A stretch of DNA of 64,000 nucleotides from the NCBI RefSeq assembly GCF_963678975.1, contig NC_089281.1, positions 8,891,277 through 8,955,276 on the forward strand, given 5' to 3'. Position numbers and translations under genes: made by a program. The stretch is from Dysidea avara (lineage: Eukaryota > Porifera > Demospongiae > Dictyoceratida > Dysideidae). Below, one piece after another: positions 1 through 12,170 of the stretch (position 1 is its first letter; each line of letters starts with the position of its first letter). The notes below the pieces were generated by a model. It ran no database searches and was not told where the DNA came from. It saw nothing but the letters and a program-made list of their open reading frames with translations.

Positions 1-503
1 TTGTACTCGTTTCTTTCAAATAACTGTAAATATTATACATATTTTTGCATACTTGTAGGTACAGTATTCAGACACATTTATATCTTTTTGAAATATAACG
101 TACACGTTATATAAAGCTTTATCTTTTGATACATTTTCCATTACAAATATACAACTTATTGGTTATGTGCATGCACCATGAGAAGATGTCTGTCCCCCTA
201 CACATTGTTGTATGCATGAGATATTTATATTCTGCATGAATTGATGTGATGTGTCATATGTAGCATTTTAGCTCACAAGAGAGTATACTGTGTTTGCACA
301 AAAGACCTATAAATTATGGGAACACCCCAGAGATGGATGTATTACCTAATTACTTGTTTAAACTATCCATGCCCACATAGGAGATAGTCACACACCAATG
401 ACCACTAAAGTAGAAAATGAAACCACACTATAATTATATATTGATAGTGGACCAGTTAGTGTTTCTTCCCTATACACACACACACGCACGCACGCACACA
501 TAG
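1..503. other. AT-rich non-coding stretch
   Basis: No gene is recognised here. The only visible structure is a short CA/CG-rich microsatellite just before 503, which abuts the LINE relic that follows. Confidence 0.5.
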
Positions 504-1579
504 ATGGTAACATGTAAGTACCCATCCAATTATCGACCAATATCTTTAACTTGTAAATGTTGCAAAACCTTAGAACATATTATTCACACAAATATTATGA
601 CCCAACTATATAGCATATTCTCAGGTACTCAATTTGGATTTTGCAAAAACTACTCTGCTGAACTTCAACTAATCAAAGTATGCCACGATTTAGCTCATTC
701 CCTAAATAATAAAGGCCAAACTGATGTCGTTCTTTTAGATTTTAGCAAAACTTTTGATAAAGTTCCACACTATCCACTTCTACTGAAACTACAGCATTAT
801 GGTATACAAGGTCATATTCTTCTAAACTGGATTTCCGATTTCTTATCTGAACACACTCAACACATATGGTATGCATGTGGTGGCTCCACCTCCAAACCCC
901 TATCAATGTAACTAGTGGTGTCCCTCAATGAAGTGTATTAGGGCCATTACTATTTTTAACATACATAAATGACATCTCTAATACTTATCATCATCATGTT
1001 GCCTATTTCCAGATGATTGTATTTTGTATAGAAACATCATGTCAGCTACGTCATACTGATGCTGAAATCTTTCAAGAAGACCTAAACAAACTTGCTACCT
1101 TCATGGGTAAAAACTTGGGGTATGCATTTCAACATTGATAAATATATGCATGGTGCTACGTGTTACAATAAAGCAAAATCCTTTTACCACAGAATATTTT
1201 CTGGACAATCAAAAGCTCAGCCCTGCTACTAAAGCTAGGTATTTGGGTGTTATTAATATTTAATCATCATATGGATTCAGTTTGTCAGAAGGCAAATCAG
1301 ACCTTGACCTTTTTACATAGGAATTTTATAATCAAAGAGTAAAACTTGATGCTTATAAGATATATGTTGAACCAATTTTGAACTATGCAGCGACAGTATG
1401 GTCTCCCCATACTCAATATTAACAAACTTGAAAGAATTCAAAAACATGCAGCTCGTTTAAAGACTATCCAAAGGACAAGTAGTGCTTTGCATATGCTCAA
1501 CTCTTTGGGTCTAAAATCTATTTTGTACGTACTATTGATGTTATACAAGATTGTACATAAATTAGTGGAACTCTCCTAG
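504..1579 (+). mobile_element. Dead non-LTR retrotransposon, reverse transcriptase part
   Basis: The first reading frame carries reverse-transcriptase hallmarks in order: NYRPISLT, then QFGF, then the first catalytic-Asp block LLDFSKTFDKVPH. After a stop near 909 the same domain continues as GPLLF and NDIS, followed by a degenerate second catalytic block around 1000-1020 where a YADD-like motif would sit. Near 1385-1480 the typical tail of Jockey/CR1-type elements appears (KLERIQKHAARLK). In-frame stops and frame changes show that the element is inactive. Endonuclease and 5' parts are absent, as in most 5'-truncated LINE copies. Family assignment beyond Jockey/CR1-like is inference. Confidence 0.8.
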
Positions 1580-2399
1580 TGGAACCCAGCTATATCTCCA
1601 AAAATAACAGATCAGGTACACGAGGAAATGAACATAAACTTACACTTCACTGTATGTTGATTCTTACAAATTTAGCTCCAATAAATTTGAGCCAATTACT
1701 AATGATTGTACACTAACTGAATTTGACCACATTTTCTGAGTATATTTTATGAACAGTAATTACTAATCCTAAGATATTGCATTGTACTCAAATTTTTGTG
1801 AGTTTTACAATTATTAATATTATAAGTAAAATGTATTGTATAATTATGCAACATTTTAGTCACTAACTATAGTTGAATGTAAATCCAAACCATGCTTTGC
1901 ATTTCTCTAATATTGTTAGCAACAAATGTTATAATGTATCATTGATGTCTATGTTAGCAATTGCCACACTTTTGTAGTAACATTTAGTAGTTAAATATAT
2001 AAGTGTGCTTATATGGTAGATATAGGTGATAGTAAATAAACTTTTCATAACAAGAATATTTCTAAGTGTGAATGATATAAAATACATCTCTGAACAAGTA
2101 CATAACCAAGATACATAGGAAACATTAGGCTTCCTACATGCAATTAATATTTTCTACTTGATAAACTGATCAATTTATAAAGATAATCAGTGTACATGCA
2201 TACTTGTTTATCTCGCTAATGTGAACATCTGTAAGTACTGTGTAACTTTTAGTCACCGTTTTCTCTAGATGTACATACTTAAGCATTTCGCTAGAAGTAA
2301 GTATAGTGAAACAATAAAGGGAGTCCTTATCTAATTTGCTATGATTCCAAATCAAACTAAAGTCCTAATTTCCATGTAGCCTACTATGAGGTTAATTCA
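1580..2399. other. Non-coding, nothing recognised
   Basis: The sequence is AT-rich with no coding signature I could support. Short open frames here do not resemble any family. Confidence 0.4.
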
Positions 2400-3170
2400 T
2401 ATATTCCGAGTAGGTCACTTATGTAGAAAATGCCCGATACTATATCAGCATTGATGTGAGTGACCACGACAGGTTTAGCACCTGCAACTTCTGAATAGCT
2501 GCTAGCATATTGTGAATAGCTCAGAAATGGTTGGAATGACATTTGCTATCAAGATAAAACCTACAACAATCAATGCATAATGAGCAGACAAAATATGCTC
2601 AGAATGGTCTTTCTTTGTCCAGAAATCTAAGTCTTCCATATACCTTGTGTATACCACTAGTAAATCAACTAATGATGGTTGCAATTGGTGAGTGTGTACA
2701 AATAGTGTGTATAAGCATGGTGTATATGTTTCAAACTATTTTTCACAGGAGCTGGTAATGAAGTGCCAGACATATTGCTATGTGACATGCATGGCCTTGC
2801 TATGAAGAAGCAGCACATCACACTGGAGTATTTTATGACTCTACAACTATATCCTATGTTGAATGCAATCAATCAATGGGACAACACATTTATCAGTTAC
2901 TCCATGCCTGTTGCATGAGATGAAGCCAATTGTGATTACTAACAGGTGGCTCAGTTGGCTCACAGTTTTTGTAAATACTGAACCGTAACCATCTTCCTGT
3001 TGGTCTCGGTCTCTCCATCTTGATATGAAAAGTTCCAACACCACACATTTGGATACCTATTTGAAAACCTACTGGTAGAGTCTATTGTTACATTGCACCA
3101 AATTATGAATTCATCATATCACCTGACCATATAACTTAATTCTGCTACCAACTGTAATATTTGCACTTAT
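2400..3170 (+). pseudogene. Scrambled relic of a Slo-type K+ channel gene
   Basis: Several short blocks match the channel genes of this window. Read on the - strand, 2400-2580 corresponds to the end of S6 and the start of RCK1 (IPTISELF and the valine-rich stretch after it). Read on the + strand, 2597-2690 matches the end of RCK1. A donor-like GTGAG follows, and 2749-2880 matches the first part of the second large exon. Block 2900-2945 matches the region encoding LHELKPIVI, and 3090-3165 matches the C-terminus. The order is that of the gene, but the first block is inverted and large parts are missing. This is a fourth, dead member of the tandem family. Confidence 0.75.
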
Positions 3171-3266
3171 TTCTCACAATATAACTGTTCCATCAGATAT
3201 TTGCCTTTGATTATATGAATAGCTTTCGGTTTCATTTAGTTCAGTCTACAATATATACGAGCTGTC

Positions 3267-3599
3267 CAATGGCGGATCCAGGATGGGGCATTTGGGGCAA
3301 ATACCCCCCCCCCCCCCTCCCCCCCCTTCAAGAAATTGCATACAAGATCGAGATACTCTAATAGAGCAGTCAATTACTCTAATAAAGCAGTCACAATGTT
3401 CATGAGGCAGTGTAGCTTACTTATGAAGCTATAAACTATATAGGATTTTATTTTACATAACATACGTGATATAATATATTTGGTAAAGGATAACTAGCTA
3501 TTATTGTTGTGACCCTTCTTTTTTCTTTTTTTTTTTTGCTCTTCAACTTTTTTTCAGCCAGGTGCCCCCCCCTCTTTCCAGACTCTGGATCCGCCCCTG
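3267..3599. mobile_element. Small hAT-like inverted-repeat element, copy 1
   Basis: The ends are CAATGGCGGATCCAG and its near inverse CTGGATCCGCCCCTG, about 330 bp apart. The interior carries a poly-C run and the motif CTCTAATAGAGCAGTCA. An almost identical copy lies at 30969-31289 and a diverged reverse copy at 9592-9847. The GGCGGATCC-type ends resemble hAT elements. Only a short match (GCTGTC) is seen at the flanks, so the target duplication is uncertain. Confidence 0.75.
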
Positions 3600-4289
3600 C
3601 TGTCTCAGTGTGCATGATCATGCAGCATGCAGTCTTCCCAAAAAAAAACAAAAAAAAAAACTCTAATAGAACACTCACTTGGATTGCTTTGTCCAAGTCG
3701 GCGCCCGCCACATAGAGACGAGGCTGGAAAGGTGATAGGTGCGAAAGTAACACTCTAATGATTTTATCGCTGCTGCCTGAGTTAATATCTCATACTGCTG
3801 CTGACTAAAGCGGAATGTCAGGTAATTTATCTATGCATATAGTGTGACGCCGTGTGTCGTGAGCTCTTGATCTGCACGACTGGCCTAGCTAAAATCGTAA
3901 ATCTGTGTTGCCAGGCACCTGAATATGATTCATTGGGCAGAATTAAGGCTGAATACGTAGGTCCAAACTGGTTGGTACTGGGATAGTCCTGCAGCTTTAG
4001 GGTCTAAACTGAAGGATCCAGCTATCAGATATTAAGTACAATGCACAACTGATTTATATAATTATACATACACCAAATTTAATGTAACTAGTAGTTAGCT
4101 ATTGGTCCAGCCATGACCTGCAATTGAAGATGGCAACAATTGTATGAGCCTAATTCAATAATTAGCTGGGGCAAATTGTTCCAATTTGCTACCAGAATGA
4201 TCTTGAGAAAGCAAGTGGCTCATTTGGTAATATATGTTGTTGATGGCCATGGTATACCATTATAGTAGAAAGGAGAGTAATAACATGAT
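3600..4289. other. Non-coding, nothing recognised
   Basis: No gene or clear repeat is recognised. Poly-A/T tracts occur near 3640-3660. Confidence 0.35.
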
Positions 4290-4525
4290 TGTGTTAGAGT
4301 TGAAGCATGTCAATAAGAGTACCATTAACTTTGCTTACAAGATTACAAAACATGCATGGTTAGTCTTGCTGTGGAAAGCCATTGTAGTAACAGATATCAT
4401 TTCGGATACACCACAACCAATAGTCATCCATAACCCACCCAGCTGCTCTTTGTTGAATCTTCTCCATGTTGTCAATCAAATATTGTTATATAGTAGGATC
4501 CCAAATTATTGGAAGAACTGATCTT
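4290..4525 (-). mobile_element. LINE relic, C-terminal end of reverse transcriptase
   Basis: On the - strand, the translation around 4505-4440 reads IWDPT followed by DNMEKIQQRAAGWV. That is the usual Jockey-like C-terminal block (VWDPYT...LEKIQRRAARFV). Further on, near 4400, VTTM appears, again as in these elements. Stops interrupt it, so it is a dead fragment. Confidence 0.6.
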
Positions 4526-5816
4526 ACAAGGGTAAATTAGGTTCTTTAACTTGGAGCATTTGTGTAAATATATTCTGAAATATGAACCAATTTTAAACCA
4601 ACTCAAAGTGCAATGTATCGTGCTATGGCTACATATAACATGCAGGCTTCAGTACTACCTATATGATCAGCCGTAAGGTCAGACCCATGGCTGATGCATG
4701 CACTGCATCCAAATGGAAATGGGGTGGACCACAATGCATGTAATCTGTAGCTATATTGGCTCTTCAGGATAGCTACATTATGACAAGTGCTGAGGTCATC
4801 ATTATCTTGTAAGCTTTCATCACAGCTTGTTAATTCTCAGGAATGAATACCACTCACAATCACCCTTTTTATGTAAATGAAGTGTTAAGTTTGTGTTGTT
4901 GATGAGACCTTGCATCACACCTCAAAGTATGATACAGGGAATTCAGTACTTCGTATGAAAAAATGGTTACACTACATGCATGTGTGCTATAATCATTGCA
5001 TGTTCTTATACTGCAGCCTAAGGCTTTGGCCACTATTGCAGTAGCAGATAGCTACTACTAATTTTGTATCAAGAGTATGAACTCTTGGTGACATTATAGA
5101 TCTGAGTTTAATTGTGTGTATAAAAATCAAAAGTAATTAGCTACATTGCATGGACAAAAAGCATGCATACAAGACTACTTTAAGCATGATTAAGATGTTG
5201 GTCAAAATATAGTGCATGGTAATTCTGGGGTGGGGGAACTAGAGTCCCATAGAACCAGTTTCCAAAAATCAAGCAAGCTTATAAAAGCCTTTACTAATTG
5301 AGATAATCTAATACAGCAGTCAAACTATTCTAATAGACGGAAATTATTGAATCTAAGACCAACTTACATGCAGTACTACAACTTAGATTAGTAGTATGCT
5401 TTTGATGCTAATGTATATAACTAGGACTGGTTATACTAATTATGAGCCCCATTAGCCTTTGTAAATGCTTTGTCTGTTACTGTGTTTAGCTATTTAAAGT
5501 GAATGTATTAAATTAACAAACAAAACTAGCTATTATATGCTAAGTTGTCAATAGATTCATTATTCATAGCCAGAGGACTACACATAGTTAAAAACTATAA
5601 ATCTCTTTTGATCTTGATCTTGGATGATCCGTGTTAAAATCTACATAAATGTGGTGGACATGCCCAACACACAGCATCTTTATAAAAATTGTACATATCA
5701 TAATTATCTTCTTAACGCATTCTTGTAACAACAATAAAACTCTGAAGGCCCATAATAGGTAGGTACTAGCTATTTTTTCTACCGTATATGGCATGTATCT
5801 TTTTTTCGTCATGTAG
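4526..5816. other. Upstream region of Slo copy A; first exon not found
   Basis: The first coding exon of the downstream channel gene should lie here or further upstream, because the exon at 5817 begins after a phase-1 splice acceptor. I could not identify it. A diverged copy of the dispersed motif CTCTAATAGAGCAGTCA lies at about 5300-5341. Confidence 0.4.
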
Positions 5817-8800
5817 GTGATGCTTCTTGCATACCGGATAATCCGGGTGAATGTGAGAAACAGGGGATTAGTGAGAACTACTGGAAATATTTGGTGGTGT
5901 CAACTGTTCTGCTGATTATCGTCTATGTTCCAGTTGTTTTATCCTCAACATCTTTGAGTGTTTATAGGGTGTTTCAGAAAGCTCAACAAAAAGCAGAAGA
6001 GGTTGAAAGGGGTATTTTACGACCAGTGAAAACTACATATGAACACAGCAAACTCAAGTTTATGAAAGAAATGGCACTTGGAGAGCATTATGTTGGAAAA
6101 ACAATAATAGTGATATCCTTATCAGTGAATTTAGCCTATTTTGCTCTTTACTGGAGGAGAACTTATCTATTATCTGAAATATGTCTTGATCAATATGACC
6201 CAGAATGGAGGCTTGAAGTTATGCTTACAACGTATTTTATTCTGTACTTTTTCTTGCGGCTGTTTGGTGGATACAACCGACGTGAATTCTGGCTTGACAT
6301 GAAGACCATCATTGATCTCATCACTCTCCCACACATTTTTGTTTCGATTATTGTGGATCGTGATTGGCTTGGTCTTCGATTTTTCCGATTTCTTTGGTTT
6401 AACCATATAATTGATTTCTTCAAGCAGCTTTCCATTTTTAGTTCGCAAAGGTGGATTGATATTTTCTCATTGTTGTCCTGGTTCATTACCATCTGGATGG
6501 CATTCTCAGGAATAATTTATGTTCTTGAAGTAACTGGTGATCCTTGGCATAACTTTGAAACACGTCACTGTGATCTTGCTTTTCCTGACTATGTTTATTT
6601 CTTGATTGTCACTGTCACAACTGTTGGGTATGGTGACATTGCACCAATGACTGAAGTCGGACGTACTTTTGTCAGCCTGCTAATTATTGTAGGCATCATC
6701 CTGTTAGCATATGTTACTCCAACCATATCTGAGCTCTTGGAAAGTTATTCACAATATTCTGGTAGCTATACACTAGTTACTGATGCTCGACATGTTGTGG
6801 TTTCAGGTTACATCAACGCTGAAAGCATTAGATATTTTCTAAGTGACTTTCTTCATCCTGATCGGAAAGATCACTATACTAAAGTGCTGATTCTTCACCC
6901 TAAAGAACCAGATCATGAACTGAAGGCTGTTATACGAAAGTATTTCCAACGTGTGAAGTATTTTAAAGGATCTCTTTTAAATAGCCGAGATCTTAGTCGT
7001 GTAAAACTGAAGAGAGCATCTGCTGCTATAATATTGTCCCCCAATTATTGCCTGAATCCTGTAAGTGAAGATGAGAGCAATCTGATGAGAGTTGTGTCCA
7101 TCAAGAATGCATGTAATGACACTAAAGTCATTGTCCAGGTACTCCAGTTGCATAGTTTGCAACAACTAGTGCGTATCCCAAGTTGGCATCCTTCTATTGA
7201 CACTGCAATTTGCAAGAGTGAACTCAAGTTAGGTTTGATGGCCCAAAATTGTCTGTGTCCAGGAATCTCAACTCTTCTATCCAACCTCATGTACACCACT
7301 AGCGAATCAGCTAATGATGGCTGGCAATTGGAGTATATGAAAGGTGAGTGCTTGCATAGACTGCCAAACATGTATAATGTATTATAGTCAACAGCTTCAT
7401 GGGTGTAAAAGTATATTACTACAATGAGAGTTTCTTTAATAGTATTGGCAACTGTCAATAGTTGTTGAGCTTACCACACTCTATCTTCCTGATAGCTTCC
7501 TTTATCTTAATGCACTCTATAAAGATCTGTCAACACCCTTTGAATACACATTTAATAAAGCTCTGTATATAGCTAGTATCTTAATCTCTATTATAGACTA
7601 AATCTGAAGAATTACAAACAGTAAGTAACAGTTGTTACTCTGAGTATCAAAGGAATATCTAACAGTGCCGGCTATGGTTTACCATGAAATGTACATTCAC
7701 TACTGTATTATTAAGTTTACGTGTGCACATAGCTATATATATAGCTACTACTGTACTTGGTGATTAACTTTGGATGTTATTATGTGCACAGGAGCTGGGA
7801 ATGAAGTGTACAGAGCAGAAATACCAGAAGCATTTTATAACATGACTTATGAAGAAGTTGCGTACTATTCCTTTATGAGTCCACAACTAAACATCCTGTT
7901 GATTGCAATTGATGCCTCCCCACCATTGTCACAGAAACTTAGTACTGAGCAACTTATTTATCCTGCTCCATTTGGCCTCACCATTGCAAAGGGAATGCAT
8001 GGCTACTTTATTGCTCAAAATGAGGAGCAAGTTTCAGCATTAAGGGAGGTAACATCTACCAAAAAAATTATGCTAACAAAGCAACCAATACAACACCAAG
8101 ATGATGTAGGATTAGTGCGAATCGAGATACAAGAGACTACTTTTCCAGCACATGGAAACCTACTACCACCATTGAGAGCTAGTGCATCCACTCTTTATCA
8201 CAAATGCCCTGAGAGGAGTTTTGAGAATGCCTTGTTGCAGGAGTCCACAAATTTGACGGGCCATATAATATTGTGTACTTTTAGTGTAAAGAATTCAGAT
8301 GAGTTGAACTTGCACAGCTTTGTGTCTCCTCTGAGGTCTCGTACATTGCAATTGCATGAGCTGAAGCCAATTGTGATTGTTGGTAACAAAGACTGCATAC
8401 ACGGAGAGTGGAACAACATTGCAGAATTTGATAAAGTTTTTGTCATTGATGGTAGTCCCCTTGATCAAGATACCCTCAAGGCTGCCAATGTGGCTTACTG
8501 CAGTTCTTGTTTGATCCTTGGATCTACTGCTAGCCTTGATGAAGATCCAGCGCTGATTGACAAGCAACCAATTCTCTGCTCACTAACTCTTTCATCTCTA
8601 GACTTTAGCAGTGGGACTTCTGGTGGTGTGGCATTGACTGGAAAACAGATCAACAAGGTGACAGAACTGTACAGGCAAGAGAATGTAGAATTTCTGGATC
8701 TAGGAGATGACGATGATGCTGCATCATTCATTGCTTCACAGCCATTTGCTCAGGGAGAATGTGTGTCTAGCACTGTCTTTGATTCATTGGTAGCAGTTGC

Positions 8801-9170
8801 TTATTTCAATCCAGGTGCTACTGCCTTGTTTGAGAAATTGGTTACAGGTGGAAATGTATATCAAGCCAAACCCAAACAGAGAAAGAAGGCACGTTACTTG
8901 AGGTATGCTATAACTGAAGAAAAGCCATCAATCTTTCAGCCTCAATTTCTACAAATCGCTTTGGAGAAGCCAGAATATGAACAGTTTCAGCATCAAACTT
9001 TTGCAAAGCTATTTGAAAGTCTTCTGGAAGAGAAAAAGTTGTGCATTGGAATCTACCGTCATATTACATCACACAATGGGTTCTCTAAGAGATATGTTAT
9101 CACATCACCTGATCGTGAATTGGTTCTTATGCCAACTGACAACATTTTTGTGCTGATTACTTTCAAGTAA
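5817..9170 (+). CDS. KCNMA1: Slo/BK-type Ca2+-activated K+ channel, copy A
   Basis: Two large coding exons are seen, 5817-7343 and 7792-9170, joined by a 448-bp GT-AG intron; the short first exon is missing. The order is S0, S1-S4, pore, S6, RCK1, RCK2. The selectivity filter TVGYGD is at 6620-6637. S4 reads LGLRFFRFLWF: the position of the third arginine in vertebrate Slo1 S4 is tryptophan (codon 6395-6397). RCK1 keeps both acidic residues of the DFLHxD calcium site. The calcium-bowl region (8688-8717, EFLDLGDDDD) keeps four consecutive Asp. The C-terminus, KRYVITSP to PTDNIF, is typical of the family. Such channels are tetrameric plasma-membrane K+ channels opened by Ca2+ and depolarisation. 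The reading frame is open throughout, so the gene is probably functional. Weakened voltage sensitivity is inference. Confidence 0.93.
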
Positions 9171-9591
9171 TTGCAGTAAATATTATCAATAGACTAGTCC
9201 TATAGCTACACCTATGCATGCCAAAAATAAACTTAGCTGTTTGCTTAATATTACATTACCAAGTGTTATCTAATCACACTCCACTATAAATGTGACGTTC
9301 TGTATAGGATATATTGATAAAATTTTGTTTATTTCTGATTACTGCGTGGGGTGTATCAGCCAAGAATTGTACTAGACTCTATGGTGCAATATGCATGTAA
9401 GTAATGTCTATACCTACACCCTTGCATGCAGTTAATATTAGCTCTAAGTTTATGCTTGAATTTAACTAGGCTAAACTAGCTATATAATTATAACAATGAA
9501 TGACTACTGACACATAGCTAGATACATGTAGATAATACATACAGTAGGTGAAGGTTGTGCACATTATTATCCTGCTCCATGCATAGCCATG
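9171..9591. other. 3' flank of Slo copy A
   Basis: No gene is recognised. Sequence just after the stop codon probably includes the 3' UTR; an AATAAA-like signal occurs near 9225. Confidence 0.4.
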
Positions 9592-9847
9592 CAGGGGCCG
9601 GGAGGGGGAGGGGGGGGGGGGGGGGGGGGGGGCACTTCGCTGAAAAGTTGAAGAAAAAAGAAAGACCACAGCAATAATGACTGCCCTTTACCAAATGTAT
9701 ATGTTATATATGTTCATAACTTCATACTGATAGTGAAGCTACACTGCCTCATGAACACTGTGACTGCTATATTAGAGTGACTGCTCAATTTTTCCAACTT
9801 GAATTTTTCTTGAAAGGGATGAAGGAAGGGGGGGGGATCTGCCACTG
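9592..9847. mobile_element. Small hAT-like inverted-repeat element, reverse copy
   Basis: This is a diverged reverse-oriented relative of the elements at 3267 and 30969. It has a poly-G run in place of poly-C, then GCTGAAAAGTTGAAGA, then the inverse of the AGCAGTCACTCTAATA block near 9760-9790, ending in GATCTGCCACTG. The ends CAGGGGC and CACTG suggest the same hAT-like family. Confidence 0.6.
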
Positions 9848-10099
9848 TGGCATGCGCATAATAGCTATAGCTACGTACGTTTTTTATTATTAACCATCAA
9901 ATTATGATGAACAAGGTGTATACAAAATAAAAGCAAGTGGATCCTCGGACAACATGCGACTACCGCACAACTGACCGGTAATTGGGTCACTGAGCACGCG
10001 GGCATGGCAAGGAAAAGAAAGACTATTTACACACACACATACAGAAAAATTAATTACACACACAAAAATTAATTACAAAACAGGTTTAGTAAATTTAAA
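9848..10099. other. Non-coding, nothing recognised
   Basis: CA-rich short repeats near 10030-10075 precede the LINE relic. Confidence 0.35.
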
Positions 10100-11010
10100 A
10101 GCAGTCCGGGTTAACAGTCCATTCCTTAGAGGTTCGACCAAAGAATATCTGCTGAGAAGCAGATATTGAGGCTCTAGCCATCTCATTCAAAAGTTCTCTA
10201 ATACTAGCTTTAGACAAAGAGAATACTTGCTGAATGAAACAAGTTACATCCTTGATTGCATGAATAGACTTAGGTTAGAAGTGACCCAAAACACTGACTT
10301 CTACAGTTCTATAGCAGGTAGAAATATTCAAACGATCCAGCTCAGCCAAAAGTTGCTGATATTCTGGTTTAAACTGTTTGCGGTCACGGGCTGATTTGAT
10401 GTGCTGAACTGAGTCGAGTGGACATGTGAGTTCTACAATACCCATCAATGAGGAATGAGCATTGTAGATAACAATATCAGGTCTATAGGGGGTGACTAAG
10501 ACAGATGAAGGAATGGTTTCAGGTGGAGAATCATTGGAGCAAAATCCCTGTAGGTCAGCGTGGACCTTGACATCATGACAGTCAGCGAAGAGGGTTGTTA
10601 GCTTGGATGCCAGAATATGTAAAACTTTGTTATGTCTATAGGTGTACCGTTGCTGCGATAGAGCGGCTGGACAGCCACCCAAAATGTGTGCTGTTGTTGG
10701 ACGGTTGGAATCACACAATGTACACTTGGCACCACATTGGATATGCCAACGACACAAGTTGACTGCTGTGGGCAGTGTGTCAGAAGAAGCTCTTAACAGG
10801 AAGGAAAGTTGCCCAGGATGAAAACCAGTCAATAGCTTATTCCATGTTTTACAGCTGGTTTTTAATCTGGCATAATCCAGAAATTTACATTGTACAGTAA
10901 GTTGTTTGAGATGGGCTTCGTTTTCCGACACAAGGACGGCACTACTAAGCTGGTCTTTAGCCTTCTGAAATAAGAATGCGTTTGTAGACTTTGTCTAACC
11001 GCACGAAAGT
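10100..11010 (-). mobile_element. LINE relic with CCHC knuckle and restriction-like endonuclease
   Basis: The open frame from 10931 down to 10275 shows a zinc-knuckle-like CTLCDSNRPTTAHILGGC (C-x2-C-x8-H-x4-C). It is followed by RPDIVIYN and VELTCPLDS, which fit the PD-(D/E)XK-type endonuclease at the C-terminus of R2/NeSL-like LINEs. The upstream reverse transcriptase is missing, and a stop codon interrupts the frame just above 10931. The copy is therefore 5'-truncated. Whether it is R2-like or another REL-endonuclease LINE is inference. Confidence 0.65.
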
Positions 11011-11086
11011 TAGGGAGCATCTCCAAACTGATTTTGGTACGTCTAACGTCATAATAACGCTAACTTTAACCCCCCCCCCCTCCCCC

Positions 11087-11472
11087 TAGTCTCGTGCCCA
11101 GACCGCTTTTTTTCTTTTTGTGTGGGGGCGGAGAAAAAAAGGGTCTGGTGGATCTCCAATACATTTTTTGTGCAGCCGGATCTACAACTTTTGGGGATCG
11201 TTGATTAGTGGTGATGAATAGCAAAGGCTTGTTAACGAAGCGACAATAGGAAACACGGCGCGCGTTTGCTTGGCAAGGCTGCATCCTTGGGTACGCGCGC
11301 CGTATTTACTATTGTCGCTTCGTTAACAAGCCTTTGCTATTCATCACAACTAATCAACGATCCCCAAAAGTTGTAGATCCGGCTGCACAAAAAATGTATT
11401 GGAGATCCACCAGACCCTTTTTTTCTCCGCCCCCACACAAAAAGAAAAAAAAGCGGTCTGGGCACGAGACTA
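11087..11472. repeat. Long near-perfect palindrome, arms of about 178 bp
   Basis: The left arm (11087-11264) is repeated in inverted orientation at 11294-11472 with only a few differences, around a 29-nt spacer (11265-11293). The junctions read CGGCGCGCG and CGCGCGCCG. Transcribed, this would form a long hairpin. It lies inside the larger foldback-like element. Confidence 0.9.
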
Positions 11473-11489
11473 CCCTCCCCCCTCCTTAA

Positions 11490-11940
11490 TACCTATTTGA
11501 TCTTATGTTGCGCGGGCCCGACCTTCAAATAAAATAATTTTGAAATCACGTGTTTTTAATTAAAGTTTATGGTCAAAAAGGGATCATTGAAGATCGTCCA
11601 ACACTCTAAAATTGTCCAGATATGATGGGAAAGCTCTTTTGGAGAAACCTGATGCTACTAGAAGAGTACTGAAGTGGAGATTTCACAGACTGACCAGTTT
11701 TTGAATGCTCACAAGGTTATAATAAGCTAATTCCTTTTAATATACTAGAGCCTTGCAACCAAGCAGTCCAATAATATGAAACCTAGAACTGTGTATGTAA
11801 AAATTGTTCTATTATAGCTACATTCATTGTTTGAATTTTGTATGCTTTTGTTTAAAATTTTTATCAATTTCATTTTCAAACTGACCTACCTACCCAAATT
11901 TAAAATAATTTTGCCCGCGCAACATAAGATCAAATAGGTA
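11490..11940. mobile_element. MITE with 28-bp perfect terminal inverted repeats, TA ends
   Basis: The left end TACCTATTTGATCTTATGTT (continuing GCGCGGGC) is found as an exact inverse at 11913-11940. Both ends begin with TA, which would fit a TA target duplication as in Tc1/mariner-type elements. There is no coding capacity inside the 450 bp. It is nested in the foldback-like element. Confidence 0.8.
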
Positions 11941-12170
11941 TGGCCTAACGTCCACACTATAAAAACAATGCATTAGCAATAGAAACACAAAACGTTATAT
12001 TCTTTACCCGAAAATATAGTCTACAAACAGTATAGCTGCTTAATCACATCTGTTCCTAGCTGTTTACACTATAACTGCTTTAATAAAAATTAATAACGTC
12101 ATGGGCTGAACCCCCCTCCCCCCTTAACATCATTATGACGTTAAGCGTACCAAAATCAGTTTGGAGATGC

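Larger units (their letters stand above)
11017..12170. mobile_element. Foldback-like element with 40-bp terminal inverted repeats
   Basis: The sequence GCATCTCCAAACTGATTTTG starting at 11017 recurs inverted at the right end (12131-12170). The two 40-nt ends differ at only a few positions. Inside are a long palindrome (11087-11472) and a second inverted-repeat element (11490-11940). The interior has no transposase, so it is non-autonomous. It abuts the LINE relic on its left. Confidence 0.75.

Noticed and set aside
6170..6492. Open frames on the - strand within Slo copy A
   Set aside because: They are shadows of the channel coding strand; similar shadows occur in copies B and C.
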